Positions 38,230 to 49,404 of a stretch of 64,000 nt of DNA are shown in pieces; the first letter of the stretch is position 1, and every line of letters begins with the position of its first letter. Both the position numbers and the translations under genes were made by a program. This stretch comes from Acinetobacter sp. S54 (GTDB lineage: Bacteria; Pseudomonadota; Gammaproteobacteria; Pseudomonadales; Moraxellaceae). The DNA lies in contig NZ_JACVUI010000010.1 in assembly GCF_016624945.1 (NCBI RefSeq), positions 34,029-98,028 on the forward strand, given 5' to 3'. The notes below the pieces were generated by a model. That model was not told the origin of the DNA, did no database searches, and saw only the letters and a program-made list of their open reading frames with translations.

Positions 38230-39132
38230 ATGATTGATATACATAAACTGAATGCTTTTGTTGCTGTGGTTGAAGAAAGTAATATATCTAAAGCTGCGGT
38301 TAGGCTTCATATGCAGCAGCCTCCTTTGACCAGATTGATGCAAAGTCTTGAGCAGGAACTCGATAGCCAGCTCCTAAAACGATTGCCGCGTGGAGTAGAA
38401 GCGACCGAAGCAGGTAAAGTGCTTTATCAAGAGGCGCTTACAATTTTAGCTCATGCCCAGTCAATTCCTAGACGGGTTCAAAATATAGCGCAGGGCAAAG
38501 AAGGACAGCTGAATGTGGGGTTTACTCATTCGGTTGGATTGCATCCCTTTTTGCCCACAGTATTAAGAGCATTTCGTGATCAATTTCCACAGGTATCTAT
38601 TCATCTGGAAGAAGAAAGTAGCAGCGCCTTAATTGATGCCGTTATCAATGAAAAGCTGGATATCGTATTTTTGCGTAAACCTGCTGCTATGCAGAAGAAA
38701 TTGCATAGTCAACATATATTAAACGAACCATTAATGGTGGCTTTACCAAATAATCATACATTAGCTCAAACTGATGGAGCTATTCATTTATCAGATTTGG
38801 AGCCTTACGAATTTGTTCTCTATCGGCGTTTAGGTGGACAGGATTTATTTGATAATATTATGGCAAGTTGTTATCAAGCTGGTTTTAGTCCTCACGTTGT
38901 GCAGGAAGCGCCTCGTTTGACCTCCAGTCTAAACTTGATTGCGGCAGGCATTGGTTTGTCTATTGTGCCTGCATCTATTCAAGATTTCTGGAACAAGCAG
39001 ATTATTTATAAAGTACTTGAAGCCAAAAAACCGTGTATTGCACCGATCTATGCTATTTACCGTGCAGACCAAATGAATATTCGAGTTCAGCATATTTTAT
39101 CCTTGCTGCAAGTATCTGAGGATAAGGAGTGA
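38230..39132 (+). CDS. LysR family transcriptional regulator, BenM/CatM-like
   Basis: 300 residues. N-terminal winged helix (LNAFVAVVEESNISKAAVRL, then QQPPLTRLMQSLEQELDSQL) and a periplasmic-binding-like effector domain from about residue 90. The start is fixed by the family N-terminus, though no ribosome binding site precedes it because the operator palindrome occupies that space. Sequence resembles the CatM/BenM/ClcR branch, but the target is probably the divergent chrA pair. Effector unknown. Confidence 0.88.
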   Translation: MIDIHKLNAFVAVVEESNISKAAVRLHMQQPPLTRLMQSLEQELDSQLLKRLPRGVEATEAGKVLYQEALTILAHAQSIPRRVQNIAQGKEGQLNVGFTHSVGLHPFLPTVLRAFRDQFPQVSIHLEEESSSALIDAVINEKLDIVFLRKPAAMQKKLHSQHILNEPLMVALPNNHTLAQTDGAIHLSDLEPYEFVLYRRLGGQDLFDNIMASCYQAGFSPHVVQEAPRLTSSLNLIAAGIGLSIVPASIQDFWNKQIIYKVLEAKKPCIAPIYAIYRADQMNIRVQHILSLLQVSEDKE

Positions 39133-39167
39133 GATAAAGAAAGAGATAACCATGAATCTTGCAACAT

Positions 39168-39266
39168 TTAAGTAAGCACAACTTCTGCATAGACTTCAAG
39201 CTTCTGATCATTAGAAATTGCACCAAAGTGAATAAACTCACCTGATTCTATATTTGTATGAAAAAC
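39168..39266 (-). pseudogene. Possible gene remnant (C-terminal fragment)
   Basis: An open stretch of 32 codons with no start codon, ending ...ESGEFIHFGAISNDQKLEVY then AEVVLT and a stop. The residue pattern looks like a genuine beta-strand C-terminus rather than noise, yet stop codons lie directly upstream in frame. It could be a decayed gene end left in the gap between lysR and the next lipoprotein. Parent family not recognised. Confidence 0.28.
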
Positions 39267-39458
39267 TTAACATATAGCTAATTGATCGATATTTCATTCA
39301 TTATGAGTGAATAGAAAAAAGTTGGCATTTTATTACTTGTTTTGAATACACCATCAAATTTGATTTATTTATTTTTCAATAAAAATCAGATCATTATGTT
39401 TATTTTGGGGTGAGTTTTGCTATATTTTAGCGATAAAAAAGAACTGAGAAAAAGTAAC

Positions 39459-40490
39459 GTGAAATCTAAATTAGGGATATGGCTGGGGTTGAGTGTCTTA
39501 TTGTTACAGGGATGTGCTTCTACACCTAAAAACACTCGTATCGAAACAATGCAAAATTTTACTTCAGCTCAGGATTTAATTGTTCAAAAACAATTAAACG
39601 GGACCACAGGAACATCCAGAGCGTATATTTACGATTGGGGGCAACAACAGACTGGAGCGGAACCAGAATCCCTTTATCCACGTAAATATTTAAGTCAGTA
39701 TTGTCATGCGAATGGCGGTAAATTTTCTTTATTGCATCGTAGCAATTTGAACTTGGTAAAAGACAATAATTCCAGAAAAATATTAGCCGCCAATAGCAGT
39801 GTTAAGCAGGGGATTGGTGCATATCAATGTGATCAAGGCGTTGGAAAAAGCTGGATTGTGTCAATTGAACCTGTTGCAGAAAGTAAAAGTAGTGAGATGG
39901 ATAAAGCTGCAATTCGTTCAGTGAATTTGCAAACCAAAATAATGTCATTAGAGGAAAGTAAGAATTTTTACAGTAAAAATAATATAGCTTTAAACGCTGT
40001 ATCTAAAAGAGTAGTTACTAATCAGACCTCGACCAAGAACAATAAACATCTGATTGAAAAAGATATGGACGCTAAAAAAGAAGTTGATCTTAAAAGAGAG
40101 GCAGATGCCAAAAAAGAGTTAGAGGCTAAAAAAGAGACTAAAACCAGTAATGAACCACAGCTAAAAAGTTCTGAAAAAGTGGCGGAAACACCGCAATCAC
40201 AGCAGTTAAAATATTATGTGGCAGCACGTAAGGATTTGACCAAAGGTCAAAATCAGATCGTTGCCTGTAATAATGCTGAAAAAGCTTACAGTTATGGCAA
40301 GTTGTACAATACAAATGGAAGTAATGTATATGCTGAGTCGGGCGTATTGGTTGCAAAATGCCTAACCCATGTATCTGCTTATAAAAGCCGATTTAGCAAT
40401 CCCAAAGCACGAGCTGTTGGGATTTTACAAAATCTTGCCACGAATCAGAACCATACGGGTGCCAAAAATATGCTTAAGCAAATTCAATAA
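39459..40490 (+). CDS. Lipoprotein with Lys/Glu repeat linker, unknown function
   Basis: 343 residues from GTG 39459; the frame is open 42 bases further to a TTG. The start gives a proper lipoprotein signal with lipobox L-Q-G-C. The N-terminal domain contains two cysteines (QYCHANGGKF, YQCDQGVGKSW). A charged linker follows with repeated D/E-A-K-K-E units (about residues 205-235). The C-terminal helical domain has AARKDLTKGQNQIVACNNAE and ESGVLVAKCLTH. No family recognised; probably anchored in the outer membrane. Confidence 0.72.
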   Translation: MKSKLGIWLGLSVLLLQGCASTPKNTRIETMQNFTSAQDLIVQKQLNGTTGTSRAYIYDWGQQQTGAEPESLYPRKYLSQYCHANGGKFSLLHRSNLNLVKDNNSRKILAANSSVKQGIGAYQCDQGVGKSWIVSIEPVAESKSSEMDKAAIRSVNLQTKIMSLEESKNFYSKNNIALNAVSKRVVTNQTSTKNNKHLIEKDMDAKKEVDLKREADAKKELEAKKETKTSNEPQLKSSEKVAETPQSQQLKYYVAARKDLTKGQNQIVACNNAEKAYSYGKLYNTNGSNVYAESGVLVAKCLTHVSAYKSRFSNPKARAVGILQNLATNQNHTGAKNMLKQIQ

Positions 40491-40507
40491 GCCTCGAGTT
40501 ACTTATT

Positions 40508-40587
40508 CCTTCGTTAAGTTTGGCCGTAAATGCGAAGTTTTAACGAAGGAGGATTTAATGAAGCTGATGATTTGGCTTAAAGTATGA
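40508..40587 (+). other. Inverted repeat covering a strong ribosome binding site and a 9-codon ORF
   Basis: CCTTCGTTAA (40508-40517) and TTAACGAAGG (40540-40549) form a perfect 10-bp inverted repeat. The second arm runs into GGAGG, followed at 40558 by ATG and a 9-codon ORF (MKLMIWLKV) whose stop falls inside the convergent DJ-1-like gene. The hairpin may simply stabilise or weakly end the lipoprotein mRNA. Confidence 0.35.
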
Positions 40588-41155
40588 TCTTAGCTCCTAA
40601 AACTTTAACAAACTGTGACAGCCAGGCAGGATGAGCGGGCCAAGCAGGAGCGGTTACTAAATGTCCATCTGTGACTGCTTCTGTAACAGCAATATCTGCA
40701 TATTGCCCCCCTGCTAATTTTACTTCAACTGCGCAAGCAGGATAGGCTGAGCATAAGCGTCCACGAATAATATCTGCTGCGGCCAATAATTGAGCGCCAT
40801 GACAGACGGCGGCAATCGGCTTTTGTGCGTTGTCAAACTCACGGACAATTGCCACTACACGTTCATTCATTCGTAAATATTCAGGCGCACGTCCACCTGG
40901 AATGACTAACCCGACATAATCCTGTGTGTTGACTGCATCAAAATCATAATTAATGGCAAAATTATGGCCGCGTTTTTCGCTATAGGTTTGATCACCTTCA
41001 AAATCATGAATCGCCGTTGCAATATGATCACCTGCTTTTTTTTCAGGGCAAACGGCATGCACGATATAACCCAAGCCTGTTAAAAACTGAAAAGGAACCA
41101 TCGTTTCATAATCTTCTGCATAGTCGCCAACGAGCATTAAAATTTGTTTGGACAT
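40577..41155 (-). CDS. DJ-1/PfpI family protein
   Basis: 192 residues. The nucleophile elbow is [10 protein letters not shown] with Cys 118 and His 119; the conserved glutamate region is VGDYAEDYE near the N-terminus and the fold-typical [12 protein letters not shown] precedes the elbow. Subfamilies include proteases, glyoxalases and chaperones; the E-D-Y-E start and GGRAPEYLR are closest to the YhbO/PfpI-like stress group. Monocistronic. Confidence 0.85.
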   Translation of the reverse strand: MSKQILMLVGDYAEDYETMVPFQFLTGLGYIVHAVCPEKKAGDHIATAIHDFEGDQTYSEKRGHNFAINYDFDAVNTQDYVGLVIPGGRAPEYLRMNERVVAIVREFDNAQKPIAAVCHGAQLLAAADIIRGRLCSAYPACAVEVKLAGGQYADIAVTEAVTDGHLVTAPAWPAHPAWLSQFVKVLGAKIIL

Positions 41156-41410
41156 GCGTTATCCTCTTTTGTTGTGTTTATGGTCAAGAAGTACAAAGGA
41201 AACATTGATATAAAGTTTTTATTAACCATAACATAAGCATCGATATGATTTAAGAGCTTCGCACAGTCACTTTAGTCGAATAAAATTAAACCATTTAGTC
41301 TTTACCAATCCATGAATGATTATTGATGTATAGGCTCTAGGTCTGGTTAAAACATCTGAGTAAATACAAGATGTAAAGTAAAAGATAGAACATAAAAGAC
41401 GGATTAGAAT

Positions 41411-42181
41411 ATGAAGTACGATAAAAAAATTTCTGCACGATTGATCTTAGCCATATTGGGCAGTTGCATGGTGGTTAAAGTTTATGCATCACCACTCAAG
41501 ATTCTTGATTTTAATCAAAAGCAGCTAAATGCAGTTGAGCAGCGGCAAATCTGTCAACAGGCAAAACAACTTTGTGAGCAGCCTGAAAAATGGCGAAGTC
41601 TTAAAACACCAGATCAAAGATTATGGTTACTTGTGAAAGATCATATTGCTGTGTTTACATCCTCGCAGATAGGTTTAAAGCTGGATCGACAATGGAAAAT
41701 TTCTCTTGTTGAAAAAAATAAGGATGTTGATGAACAACCATTTATTTTTCCTAAACTTTTTCCAATGACTCAGACTCGTTATGCCATCGCTATGATTTCA
41801 CCTTTTTCAGAAATGTATTCAGGTGGAGGGGCCAATATCGAACGTGCCAGTTTTTATGAATTGCTCGACAATGGTAAAACTAATCGCTTTATAACAGATT
41901 ATCCCTTTAGTTTTAGTCGCATGATTCGTGCCTGTTTTTCCGAGCAAGACTATGAACAGTCTAAAGGCAAATGCCATGATGAAGATGGTCTAAGTCTGGA
42001 TATTCGTCCAGTCAAACCGATGCTTTGGCAATTCCATTATTTTTATCGCTTGGAGGTGTCACCTGCATCAGACTCAGACGAGAAATCATATAAAGGCAGT
42101 CGCAATCTGAATATTAATTTAAATCAAGCACCACGCCAGCCCAACATTCCAGAACAGTGGAATTATACAGGGCAAGGCTAA
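41411..42181 (+). CDS. Secreted hypothetical protein
   Basis: 256 residues. N-terminal hydrophobic segment RLILAILGSCMVVKVYASP is a signal peptide, so the protein is periplasmic or exported. A cysteine pair (QICQQAKQLCEQP) and a second pair (ACFSEQDYEQSKGKC) suggest disulfides. Later parts are beta-rich with many aromatic residues (WQFHYFYRLEV). No family recognised. Followed in the same direction by another secreted protein 81 bases on. Confidence 0.72.
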   Translation: MKYDKKISARLILAILGSCMVVKVYASPLKILDFNQKQLNAVEQRQICQQAKQLCEQPEKWRSLKTPDQRLWLLVKDHIAVFTSSQIGLKLDRQWKISLVEKNKDVDEQPFIFPKLFPMTQTRYAIAMISPFSEMYSGGGANIERASFYELLDNGKTNRFITDYPFSFSRMIRACFSEQDYEQSKGKCHDEDGLSLDIRPVKPMLWQFHYFYRLEVSPASDSDEKSYKGSRNLNINLNQAPRQPNIPEQWNYTGQG

Positions 42182-42262
42182 GCGGTTTATTTACAGCCTA
42201 CTAACAGATATAACGACTATATTTGTGATAGAAATAGGAAATTGTTGATTGGAGTTAAACTG

Positions 42263-42772
42263 ATGTCACGCCTGTATTCTATGGTGCGCCGTAAATTTTC
42301 TTATTTTGGACATTCGCTTTTAATGGTTAGCGCTTTAGGCGGTACGGCACAAATGGCGAATGCTGGCCCTACGGTTGATCAACTCAGTGATTGTTTAGTT
42401 AAATCAACCACCGTGGCAGATAAAACGACTGTATTGCAATGGACATATGCGGCTTTGTCAGTACATCCAGATTTAAAAGCATTTAGTAATATTACGCCTG
42501 CACAAAAAGATCAACTTGATCAAAAACTAGCGCAAGTGTTACAGCGAATTATCGTCGAGCAATGCTCTGCACAGACCAAAGCGGTGATTCAGACTGAAGG
42601 TCTACAGGCGGTTGGACAGAGTTTTCAGCAGCTCGGGCGTGATGCTGGTGAAAGCATTATAAAAGATCCTGCGGTAAGTCAGCAGTTACAAGGTACGTTG
42701 CGTTATATTGATTTAAATAAGATTGCTATGACGTTTTTGACACCAGGTTTATTAAATAAAATTGGGTTGTAA
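42263..42772 (+). CDS. Secreted hypothetical helical protein
   Basis: 169 residues from ATG 42263, where GGAG lies eight bases upstream; the frame extends seven codons earlier. A long basic N-region precedes a hydrophobic core and A-N-A cleavage site. The mature part is mostly helical with two cysteines (LSDCLVKSTT, VEQCSAQTK), then KDPAVSQQLQGTLRYIDLN. Such short Acinetobacter exported proteins are uncharacterised. Possibly cotranscribed with the preceding secreted protein. Confidence 0.7.
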   Translation: MSRLYSMVRRKFSYFGHSLLMVSALGGTAQMANAGPTVDQLSDCLVKSTTVADKTTVLQWTYAALSVHPDLKAFSNITPAQKDQLDQKLAQVLQRIIVEQCSAQTKAVIQTEGLQAVGQSFQQLGRDAGESIIKDPAVSQQLQGTLRYIDLNKIAMTFLTPGLLNKIGL

Positions 42773-42837
42773 AAATACAAAAACTTTAGCGTTGAATTTT
42801 GGCCTAAAACTGTTTTTAAATATTTTTTGAAAACTTT

Positions 42838-42868
42838 AAGAACAACCCGCTTAAAGCGGGTTGTTCTT
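42838..42868. terminator. Bidirectional terminator before gatB
   Basis: A 13-bp stem (aagaacaacccgc / gcgggttgttctt) with a 5-base loop and T-run, between convergent genes. Confidence 0.92.
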
Positions 42869-42884
42869 TTGAAGTTTGACCAGT

Positions 42885-44372
42885 TTAACCAATCAATTTC
42901 TTCATTAATTCATTCACTTGAGCAGGGTTGGCTTTACCTTTCGATGCTTTCATCACTTGACCGACAAGACCGTTAAAGGCTTTTTCCTTGCCAGATTTAT
43001 ATTCTTCAACCATTTTTTCATTGGCTGCTAAAACGTCTTTGATGATAGCTTCAATTGCACCCGTATCAGTTTCTTGCTTCAGGCCTTTTTCGCTAATAAT
43101 GTCATCAGCAGATTTGCCTTCATCCCACATAAATCCAAAGACTTGCTTGGCAATTTTACCACTGATGGTGTTATCGACAATACGAGCAATCATCCCACCA
43201 AGTAATTCGGCAGACACTGGTGAGTCCGCTAATTCTAGACCTGCTTTGTTTAAAGCGCCTGAGAATTCACCCATCACCCAGTTTGCGGCAATCTTCCCTT
43301 GGGTTGCACCACCAGAAGCAGCCACAACTGCTTCATAGAAATCGGCCATTTCACGAGAGAGCGTCAATACATGCGCGTCATATTCAGTCACAGCGAAGTT
43401 GGCGATGAAACGTTCACGGCGTGCAGCAGGAAGTTCTGGCATGGTGGCTTTAATGGCTTCAATTTGCTCATTCGCAATGATCACAGGTAACAAATCTGGG
43501 TCTGGGAAGTAGCGATAGTCGTTCGCTTCTTCTTTAGATCGCATTGAACGGGTTTCCATTTTGTTTGGATCAAACAAACGGGTTTCTTGGTCAATGGTGC
43601 CACCATATTCCAAAATTTCCATTTGACGTTCAATTTCAACATTGATCGCTTGTTCAATGAAACGGAATGAGTTGAGGTTTTTTAACTCACAACGTGTACC
43701 AAAAGGCCCACCTGGACGACGTAATGACACGTTACAGTCAGCGCGGAACGAACCTTCTGCCATATTGCCGTCAGAAATACCCAACCAACGTACAAGTGTG
43801 TGAATCGATTTGATATACGCCACAGCTTCTTCAACCGAGCGCATATCAGGTTCAGATACGATTTCAAGTAATGGTGTACCAGCACGGTTTAAGTCAATAC
43901 CTGACTGACCTTCAAACTGATCATGGATCGATTTACCCGCATCTTCTTCAAGATGCGCCCGAGTAACACCAATACGCTTTACTGTGCCATCTTCAAGCTG
44001 AATATCAATATGACCCAAACCGACAATTGGATTGTCCATTTGGCTGATCTGATAGCCTTTAGGAGAGTCTGGATAAAAATAATTTTTACGTGCAAATACA
44101 GAAGCTTGATCGATGTAGGCATCAATTCCCAAACCAAAACGAATGGCAAGATTCACCACTTCTGCATTGAGTACTGGAAGCACTCCCGGCATAGCCAGAT
44201 CAACCAAACTGGCTTGTGTATTGGGATCCTGACCAAATTCAGTTGATGAACCTGAGAAGATTTTAGATTGAGTTGCAAGTTGCGTGTGAATCTCAATCCC
44301 GATCACCACTTCCCAGCCATCAATAAGATTTGATTTTGGCTTTTTCTGTGCTGTTTTTGAGGTATTGGTCAT
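42885..44372 (-). CDS. gatB: Aspartyl/glutamyl-tRNA amidotransferase subunit B
   Basis: 495 residues. GatB kinase/transamidase-partner domain at the N-terminus ([39 protein letters not shown]) and the GatB/YqeY tail at the C-terminus ([21 protein letters not shown]). With GatA and GatC it converts Glu-tRNA-Gln, and often Asp-tRNA-Asn, to the amidated forms. It follows gatA without a gap. The amidotransferase implies that at least one of GlnRS or AsnRS is bypassed, or that it serves as back-up. Confidence 0.97.
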   Translation of the reverse strand: MTNTSKTAQKKPKSNLIDGWEVVIGIEIHTQLATQSKIFSGSSTEFGQDPNTQASLVDLAMPGVLPVLNAEVVNLAIRFGLGIDAYIDQASVFARKNYFYPDSPKGYQISQMDNPIVGLGHIDIQLEDGTVKRIGVTRAHLEEDAGKSIHDQFEGQSGIDLNRAGTPLLEIVSEPDMRSVEEAVAYIKSIHTLVRWLGISDGNMAEGSFRADCNVSLRRPGGPFGTRCELKNLNSFRFIEQAINVEIERQMEILEYGGTIDQETRLFDPNKMETRSMRSKEEANDYRYFPDPDLLPVIIANEQIEAIKATMPELPAARRERFIANFAVTEYDAHVLTLSREMADFYEAVVAASGGATQGKIAANWVMGEFSGALNKAGLELADSPVSAELLGGMIARIVDNTISGKIAKQVFGFMWDEGKSADDIISEKGLKQETDTGAIEAIIKDVLAANEKMVEEYKSGKEKAFNGLVGQVMKASKGKANPAQVNELMKKLIG

Positions 44373-45851
44373 TTATGCATTCTCCTCAGCAATTGCCGCA
44401 CGTTGGGTGTGGAAGTTTGTGTCTTGTTGATATTGATGCACAATTGATAGCAATTGTGATTCTGACCAATAATTGCCAATGAGTTGCAAACCAACAGGAA
44501 GGCTGTTGCTATCAACTCCCACAGGTGCATTAATTGCAGGTAAACCTGCCAAGTTCACTGCAAGGGTATAAATATCACCCAAATACATTTCCACAGGAGT
44601 TAAATCTGCGCCAATTTTATAAGCAGTCGTAGGGGCGGAGGGTGCTGCAATTACATCAACACTTTCAAATGCTTTTAAGAAATCCTGTTGGATCAAACGG
44701 CGTACTTTTTGTGCTTTGACATAATAAGCATCGTAATACCCCGCAGAAAGGGCATAAGTACCGATCAAGATTCGACGTTGCACTTCAGCGCCAAAACCTT
44801 CAGAACGTGAACGCTTATACAAGTCCATCAAATCCACTGGATTTTCACAACGATAGCCATAACGAACGCCATCATAACGTGATAGGTTAGATGATGCTTC
44901 GGCAGGTGCGATCAAGTAGTAGGTTGGTACATAGCTTTCAGTCATTGTGAGATCAATCTCAACCAGAATTGCCCCCATGTCTTCGAGTTTTTTTAATGAT
45001 TCTTCAACACGCGCTTTTACTTCAGGGTCTAAACCAGCCACATTGAAGTATTGCTTTGGAATCCCAATGCGTAAACCTTTTAACGATGTTGACTTCAAGT
45101 TTGCTACATAGTCATCTACTTCTTTATCAACAGAAGTTGAATCTTTGGCATCATGACCTGCAATGACATTCATCAAGTACGCACAGTCTTCAGCAGAACG
45201 AGCCATTGGTCCGCCTTGATCAAGCGACGATGCATAAGCAATCATACCGAAACGAGATACACGGCCATAGGTTGGTTTTAGACCTGTCAAACCGCAGAAT
45301 GATGCAGGCTGACGAATTGAACCGCCTGTATCTGTACCCGTCGCGAAAGGTGCAAGATCAGCCGCGACAGCTGCCGCAGAACCACCTGATGATCCCCCAG
45401 GTACACGATCCAGTGCCCATGGATTTTTGGTCGCACCAAAATATGAACTTTCTGAGGTTGAACCCATGGCGAATTCATCCATATTCACTTTACCTAAAGT
45501 GACTAAACCTGCAGCTTTTGCTTTGGCAACCACAGTAGCATCATAAGGTGAAATGAAGTTGTCTAGCATTTTTGAACCCGCAGTGGTTTTAATCCCTTGA
45601 GTACAAAAAATATCTTTATGCGCTAGAGGAATGCCTGTTAGCACAGTAGCGTGACCTGTTTTTAACGCTGCATCTGCTGCATCAGCCTCAAGCAATGCCT
45701 GTTCAGGCGTCACAGTCACATAGCTTTTAATTTGCGTATCCAGTTTGGAAATACGATTAAGATAATGTTGAGTCAATTCGCGTGAAGAAAACTTGGCTTG
45801 ACTCAGGCCTTCGGAAAGCTCGCGAATAGATAAGCGATGTAAATCTGTCAT
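44373..45851 (-). CDS. gatA: Aspartyl/glutamyl-tRNA amidotransferase subunit A
   Basis: 492 residues. Amidase-signature enzyme with the Ser-cisSer-Lys triad: lysine in [13 protein letters not shown], serines in [20 protein letters not shown] and [14 protein letters not shown]. It hydrolyses glutamine and channels ammonia to GatB. Second gene of gatC-gatA-gatB; 71 bases separate it from gatC, and its stop abuts the gatB start. Confidence 0.98.
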   Translation of the reverse strand: MTDLHRLSIRELSEGLSQAKFSSRELTQHYLNRISKLDTQIKSYVTVTPEQALLEADAADAALKTGHATVLTGIPLAHKDIFCTQGIKTTAGSKMLDNFISPYDATVVAKAKAAGLVTLGKVNMDEFAMGSTSESSYFGATKNPWALDRVPGGSSGGSAAAVAADLAPFATGTDTGGSIRQPASFCGLTGLKPTYGRVSRFGMIAYASSLDQGGPMARSAEDCAYLMNVIAGHDAKDSTSVDKEVDDYVANLKSTSLKGLRIGIPKQYFNVAGLDPEVKARVEESLKKLEDMGAILVEIDLTMTESYVPTYYLIAPAEASSNLSRYDGVRYGYRCENPVDLMDLYKRSRSEGFGAEVQRRILIGTYALSAGYYDAYYVKAQKVRRLIQQDFLKAFESVDVIAAPSAPTTAYKIGADLTPVEMYLGDIYTLAVNLAGLPAINAPVGVDSNSLPVGLQLIGNYWSESQLLSIVHQYQQDTNFHTQRAAIAEENA

Positions 45852-45922
45852 AAGTGAAAATTCTTTATCTTCAAATTCTAAAATATAAGGAGATGAATTA
45901 AAAATGATTCATCTGTTTTTAA

Positions 45923-46234
45923 CTATTCAATGACGCGTGGAACCAGATATAACCCGTCTTGCGTTTCAGGTGCAACTGCCTGATATTCATCACGATGATT
46001 TGTTTCAGTCACCAGATCAGCACGTAAAGGTTGGGGATGATCAAACGGACTTTTCAGGGGTTCAACACCATCAGTATCAATGCTTTTTAGGCTTTCCATC
46101 ATGTCTAAAATTTTATTTAGACTTTGAGCATAGTCGCTAGATTGCGTATCATTGAGCGACAATCTAGCAAGATTGGCAATTTGAGATACGGTTTGTGCAT
46201 TTAAATCTGAATGCTGAGCATCCGATGTAGACAT
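45923..46234 (-). CDS. gatC: Aspartyl/glutamyl-tRNA amidotransferase subunit C
   Basis: 103 residues from ATG 46234, with TTAGGTGATG upstream; the longer frame adds 32 residues lacking the family pattern. GatC signature: QTVSQIANLARLSLND at the start and EPLKSPFDHPQPLRADLVTE towards the end. It clamps GatA to GatB. Divergent from mreB, with both promoters in the 131-base gap. Confidence 0.95.
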   Translation of the reverse strand: MSTSDAQHSDLNAQTVSQIANLARLSLNDTQSSDYAQSLNKILDMMESLKSIDTDGVEPLKSPFDHPQPLRADLVTETNHRDEYQAVAPETQDGLYLVPRVIE

Positions 46235-46356
46235 AACATCACCTAAGTCTGTATTAAAAATTTGCAAATAATGTGGCTTATAATAAGCGATTGACTTGTT
46301 CAAAGCATCACATTTAGTTAAAGTTGCCAACTTGCGTCCATATAAAGTTTAACTGA

Positions 46357-47406
<1,050 letters not shown>

Positions 47407-47426
47407 TACTATTTAAGGACGAGGCG

Positions 47427-48284
47427 GTGCAACCGAATCTTTTTTCAAGACAACCGCCATCTTTTCGCTCGTTTGTTATCGCGGTCATTACATGTCTGGT
47501 GGTGCTGTTTATTAACTGGCGCATACCTCATGTAATCAAGCCGGCGAGGGATGTCATCTATGCAGCATATAATCCCATATATGCGCTAGCCAGTTATCCT
47601 GTATTGTCGCGAGAATGGCTCAATCAACAAACCAAGTCTGAAACACAGTTACGTCGTGAAAATACTGCGATGCAAGCTGAATTGCTTCAGGCTCAGGTAC
47701 GTCTACAGAAATTATCTGAACTTTCTGCGGAAAATACCCGTTTACGTGGTCTTTTGGATACGCCATTGATTATTGATGGACGTATGGAAATTGCTGAAGT
47801 CATTGGAACGGATGCAGACCCATTACGTCATATCATTATTATTAACCGTGGTGCGACCAATCAGATTAAAGTGGGCCAAACTGTTCTTGATGATAAAGGA
47901 ATTATGGGACAGATTATTAATGTCTATCCGCATAGTTCACGAGTCATGTTGTTATCTGATAAAGAACATTCGCTTTCTGTGCGTCTGGAACGTACAGGCA
48001 TGCGTGCGATTGTGTCAGGTACAGGTGATCTTGGACGTTTAAAAATGGAATATGTTCCAACCAGTGCCAATGTGAAAATAGGCGATAAAGTCTATAGTTC
48101 TGGATTGGGTGAGCATTTTCCTGCTGGTTATTTGGTCGGAACGGTATCGCAGGTACGTCGACATAATTCGGGCGAATTTTCCGAAATTGATGTGACTCCT
48201 GCAGCTCAATTAGCCAGTGGTCATCATGTTGTGGTTTTATTTTCTGAATCATTAGCGATGGAGCAACCCTATGCCGATCGCTAA
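47427..48284 (+). CDS. mreC: Rod shape-determining protein MreC
   Basis: 285 residues from GTG 47427 with GGACGAGGCG upstream. One N-terminal membrane helix (about residues 12-30), a coiled coil (TKSETQLRRENTAMQAELLQ) and two periplasmic beta domains (TVLDDKGIMGQIINVYPHSS, YVPTSANVKIGDKVYSSGLG). It activates PBP2-RodA in the elongasome. Overlaps mreD by 14 bases. Confidence 0.96.
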   Translation: MQPNLFSRQPPSFRSFVIAVITCLVVLFINWRIPHVIKPARDVIYAAYNPIYALASYPVLSREWLNQQTKSETQLRRENTAMQAELLQAQVRLQKLSELSAENTRLRGLLDTPLIIDGRMEIAEVIGTDADPLRHIIIINRGATNQIKVGQTVLDDKGIMGQIINVYPHSSRVMLLSDKEHSLSVRLERTGMRAIVSGTGDLGRLKMEYVPTSANVKIGDKVYSSGLGEHFPAGYLVGTVSQVRRHNSGEFSEIDVTPAAQLASGHHVVVLFSESLAMEQPYADR

Positions 48285-48762
48285 ATTAAAATTTGAAAAG
48301 CGTAAAGATCCACTGTTCATTATTATTATTTCAATTGTGATCAGTTCAGTTCTAATGGTCTATCCTTTGTCCTATGACGTTTCAGGCTGGCGACCATTAA
48401 TTATGTTTCTGGTGATGATGTTCTGGGTCTTATGTCAGCCAACGTGGTGTGGTATCTGGTTCGCATTTGCTATTGGTTTATTTACCGATTTATTAATTGA
48501 TTCACCCTTAGGCCTCAATGCGCTTAGTTTTGTTTTGATCACTTTTATTGTGCGTTATTTTACCCGTGAGCGACGGATTTTAACGTTTATGAATTTGTGG
48601 ACGATTATTATTTTGGCGCTGATTGCTCATTTGTTTTTTATGTGGATGGCGCAAATTATGGGAGGGTTCCACTTTTCCATTGCGCGACATTGGCAGCCTT
48701 TAGTTACCAGTATTTTATGCTGGCCCATTATCTATTATTGTCTACATAAATGGCGTATTTAA
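48271..48762 (+). CDS. mreD: Rod shape-determining protein MreD
   Basis: 163 residues, about five membrane helices, the normal size for MreD. FAIGLFTDLLIDSPLGLNAL is the conserved G-L-x-x-D-L-x-x-x-x-P-L-G motif. It is a partner of MreC in the inner membrane. Overlaps mreC and maf, so translation is coupled. Confidence 0.93.
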   Translation: MPIAKLKFEKRKDPLFIIIISIVISSVLMVYPLSYDVSGWRPLIMFLVMMFWVLCQPTWCGIWFAFAIGLFTDLLIDSPLGLNALSFVLITFIVRYFTRERRILTFMNLWTIIILALIAHLFFMWMAQIMGGFHFSIARHWQPLVTSILCWPIIYYCLHKWRI

Positions 48763-49343
48763 TTTTGGCCTCAAGCTCGCCCAGACGACAAGAGCTCCTC
48801 CAACAACTGGGTTTGCACTTTGATCTAGTTTGTCCTGATATTGATGAATCACAGCAGGAAAATGAGTCAGTCGCTACATATGTTGAACGTCTGGCGCGAG
48901 AAAAAGCCCAAGTGATCCTCAAAAAATTTCCAGATGCAGTTATACTGGCCGCTGATACAAGTTTGGGACTTGATGGTAAGATTATTGGTAAGCCAGAATC
49001 CAAAGCACATGCTTTTAAAATTTGGAAAGCGCTGTCAGGCCGTCAGCATGATGTTTTTTCAGGGATTTGTGTAGCAACAGCGACGGATATTTTTAGTGAC
49101 GTCGTGCAGACTAGAGTTGAATTTCAACATTTAACTCACACAGATATGGATGATTATTGGGCAACAGGGGAGCCTGTTGGTAAAGCTGGGGCATATGCCA
49201 TACAGGGAATAGCTGCTCAATTTATTCCTCGAATTGAAGGAAGTTATACCAATGTGGTGGGCTTGCCTTTATACGAGACAGTACAGTTATTAAAAAGAGT
49301 TAAGGTCATTGGGAGAAAGAGCGGCTTTGAGCAATCTATTTGA
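48750..49343 (+). CDS. maf: Maf-like nucleoside triphosphate pyrophosphatase
   Basis: 197 residues. LILASSSPRRQELLQQLGL contains the substrate-binding S-S-P-R-R motif; VILAADTSLGLDGKIIGKP holds the catalytic aspartate and GKAGAYAIQGIAAQFI the metal/nucleotide site. Sequence fits the YhdE branch (dTTP/UTP and modified nucleotides). Overlaps mreD by 13 bases. Confidence 0.94.
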   Translation: MAYLILASSSPRRQELLQQLGLHFDLVCPDIDESQQENESVATYVERLAREKAQVILKKFPDAVILAADTSLGLDGKIIGKPESKAHAFKIWKALSGRQHDVFSGICVATATDIFSDVVQTRVEFQHLTHTDMDDYWATGEPVGKAGAYAIQGIAAQFIPRIEGSYTNVVGLPLYETVQLLKRVKVIGRKSGFEQSI

Positions 49344-49404
49344 TTGTACGCTTGATTTCCTTTAACTCTGGAACAAGAATTTTTATAACATTTTGAGTTT
49401 TAGT

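Noticed and set aside
40369..40587. 72-codon plus-strand frame at the end of the lipoprotein gene
   Set aside because: Most of it overlaps the lipoprotein CDS in another frame; only the last nine codons have a ribosome binding site.
43923..44246. Antisense frame of 107 codons over gatB
   Set aside because: Lies wholly within a conserved housekeeping gene and has no start signals.
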